From Acidobacteriaceae bacterium (lineage in GTDB: Bacteria > Acidobacteriota > Terriglobia > Terriglobales > Acidobacteriaceae): DNA of 49,305 nucleotides. The DNA is taken from NCBI GenBank assembly GCA_003131585.1, contig PKVW01000009.1, positions 43,479-92,783 on the forward strand. Direction: 5' to 3'. The notes under the pieces are model-generated. The model searched no databases and was not told the DNA's origin. It worked only from the letters and a program-made list of their open reading frames with translations. A program made the translations under genes and the position numbers. This document shows, piece by piece, positions 48,837-49,305 of this stretch (position 1 is the first letter of the stretch; each line of letters begins with the position of its first letter).

Positions 48837-48951
48837 AAGACGGCAGAGAGTCTAGTTTCACGAGTCAGGAACGAGCCGATGTCTCGCCGATCACCCGGCA
48901 ACGATTCTTATAGTAGCGGAAGGAAGTGTCGCTCCACACGGACTTTGCGGC

Positions 48952-49191
48952 CTTCCCGGTTTGGGAAAGAGGCTATTTACCTTTTTGTTACTGGGGGTAT
49001 ACCCCCTCCCCCCCGGTCTATTGGAATCATCAGGTTGCGGAGAAAATTGTGAAAAATCTTAGAGCTGCAACAAGTTACGGGCAAAATATTGACAACAAAA
49101 GACTTAGCTAGTCGCCAGTCGAGCTCGCCATACTGCCTCCGCGACCATGATCGGCTCTTGGGGCTGTGGATGACAAGGTCAGATGTCACAG
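48952..49191 (+). repeat. Dispersed repeat family A, copy 2 (about 240 bp)
   Basis: This copy has the same order as 602-852: cttcccggtttggga, aggctattta, gggggtataccccctccccc, ctattggaatca, two units of about 30 nt (49049-49080 and 49081-49109), actgcctccgcgaccatgat, ggggctgtggatgacaagg and agatgtcacag. It fills most of the gap 48837-49305, where no gene was found. Confidence 0.8.
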
Positions 49192-49305
49192 GATATTTGG
49201 ATGGGCATATTGTCGAGCGCCCCTGGCAGGCTGCGGAAAAACTCGGCGTGGACGCAAAATGCGACCACTGAGGCTAAAGCCCACACTGATTTTGGAAGCT
49301 TTACG

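Overview
The window is GC-rich bacterial chromosome that most resembles a soil Acidobacteriota genome (Terriglobia, Koribacter-like). This is inferred from gene content and style, not from a marker gene. The pointers are a giant Oar-like TonB-dependent receptor with an N-terminal carboxypeptidase-regulatory domain, an aroC-def-fmt-rsmB-PASTA block, many short palindromic and heptamer repeats between genes, and several gene starts directly behind a -10 box. No rRNA, tRNA or CRISPR array was recognised.

Layout. 1-464 (minus): 5' part of a TIGR01777-type NAD-dependent epimerase, cut by the window edge. 465-1273: repeat-filled gap. 1274-6412: housekeeping genes (spoT/rel, ridA, a secreted FKBP, rpmB, a DUF971 protein, a TIGR00027-type methyltransferase). 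6413-9787: a REP-associated transposase relic with its palindrome, a PcrA/UvrD helicase whose linkers have absorbed repeat elements, and a small basic protein. 9916-20253: an amino acid permease, an adenosine deaminase-family enzyme, stress/membrane proteins (CsbD, a four-helix protein, a 24-residue membrane peptide), an Asp/Glu racemase-family protein, a CASTOR-type ACT protein and a radical SAM enzyme, followed by minus-strand DinB, Yip1, ABC ATPase and EamA genes.

20443-22443 is a complete 2.0-kb IS1595/ISXO2-like element with near-identical terminal inverted repeats and an 8-bp target duplication. Besides the transposase it carries, on the opposite strand, a gene for a proteasome-type Ntn-hydrolase: Met-Thr start, and Asp and Lys at the expected spacing. 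It has landed inside one copy of a dispersed repeat whose other two copies lie at 602-852 and 48952-49191. Gene fossils (an RND efflux pump fragment and a frameshifted Ser/Thr kinase fragment) follow.

23041-28018: Oar-like outer-membrane receptor followed closely by a secreted S1/P1-type nuclease.

28196-35255 is a signalling and motility-control island: an OmpR-type regulator, a histidine kinase-like protein without a recognisable ATP site, a FliA-type sigma factor, a FlgM-like anti-sigma factor behind two tandem sigma-28 promoters, and a cheR-HDOD-cheB operon behind a third sigma-28 promoter. A convergent receiver protein with seven pentapeptide repeats closes it. No flagellar structural gene lies here, so this looks like a detached control module.

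35394-48836: M1 aminopeptidase diverging from a TPR/gluzincin protein, a SpoIIE-type phosphatase, a SurA-like foldase, a YhaM-like OB/HD exonuclease, a NarL-type regulator with an eroded receiver, and the aroC-def-fmt-rsmB run converging on a PASTA protein. 48837-49305 is intergenic and holds the last dispersed repeat copy.
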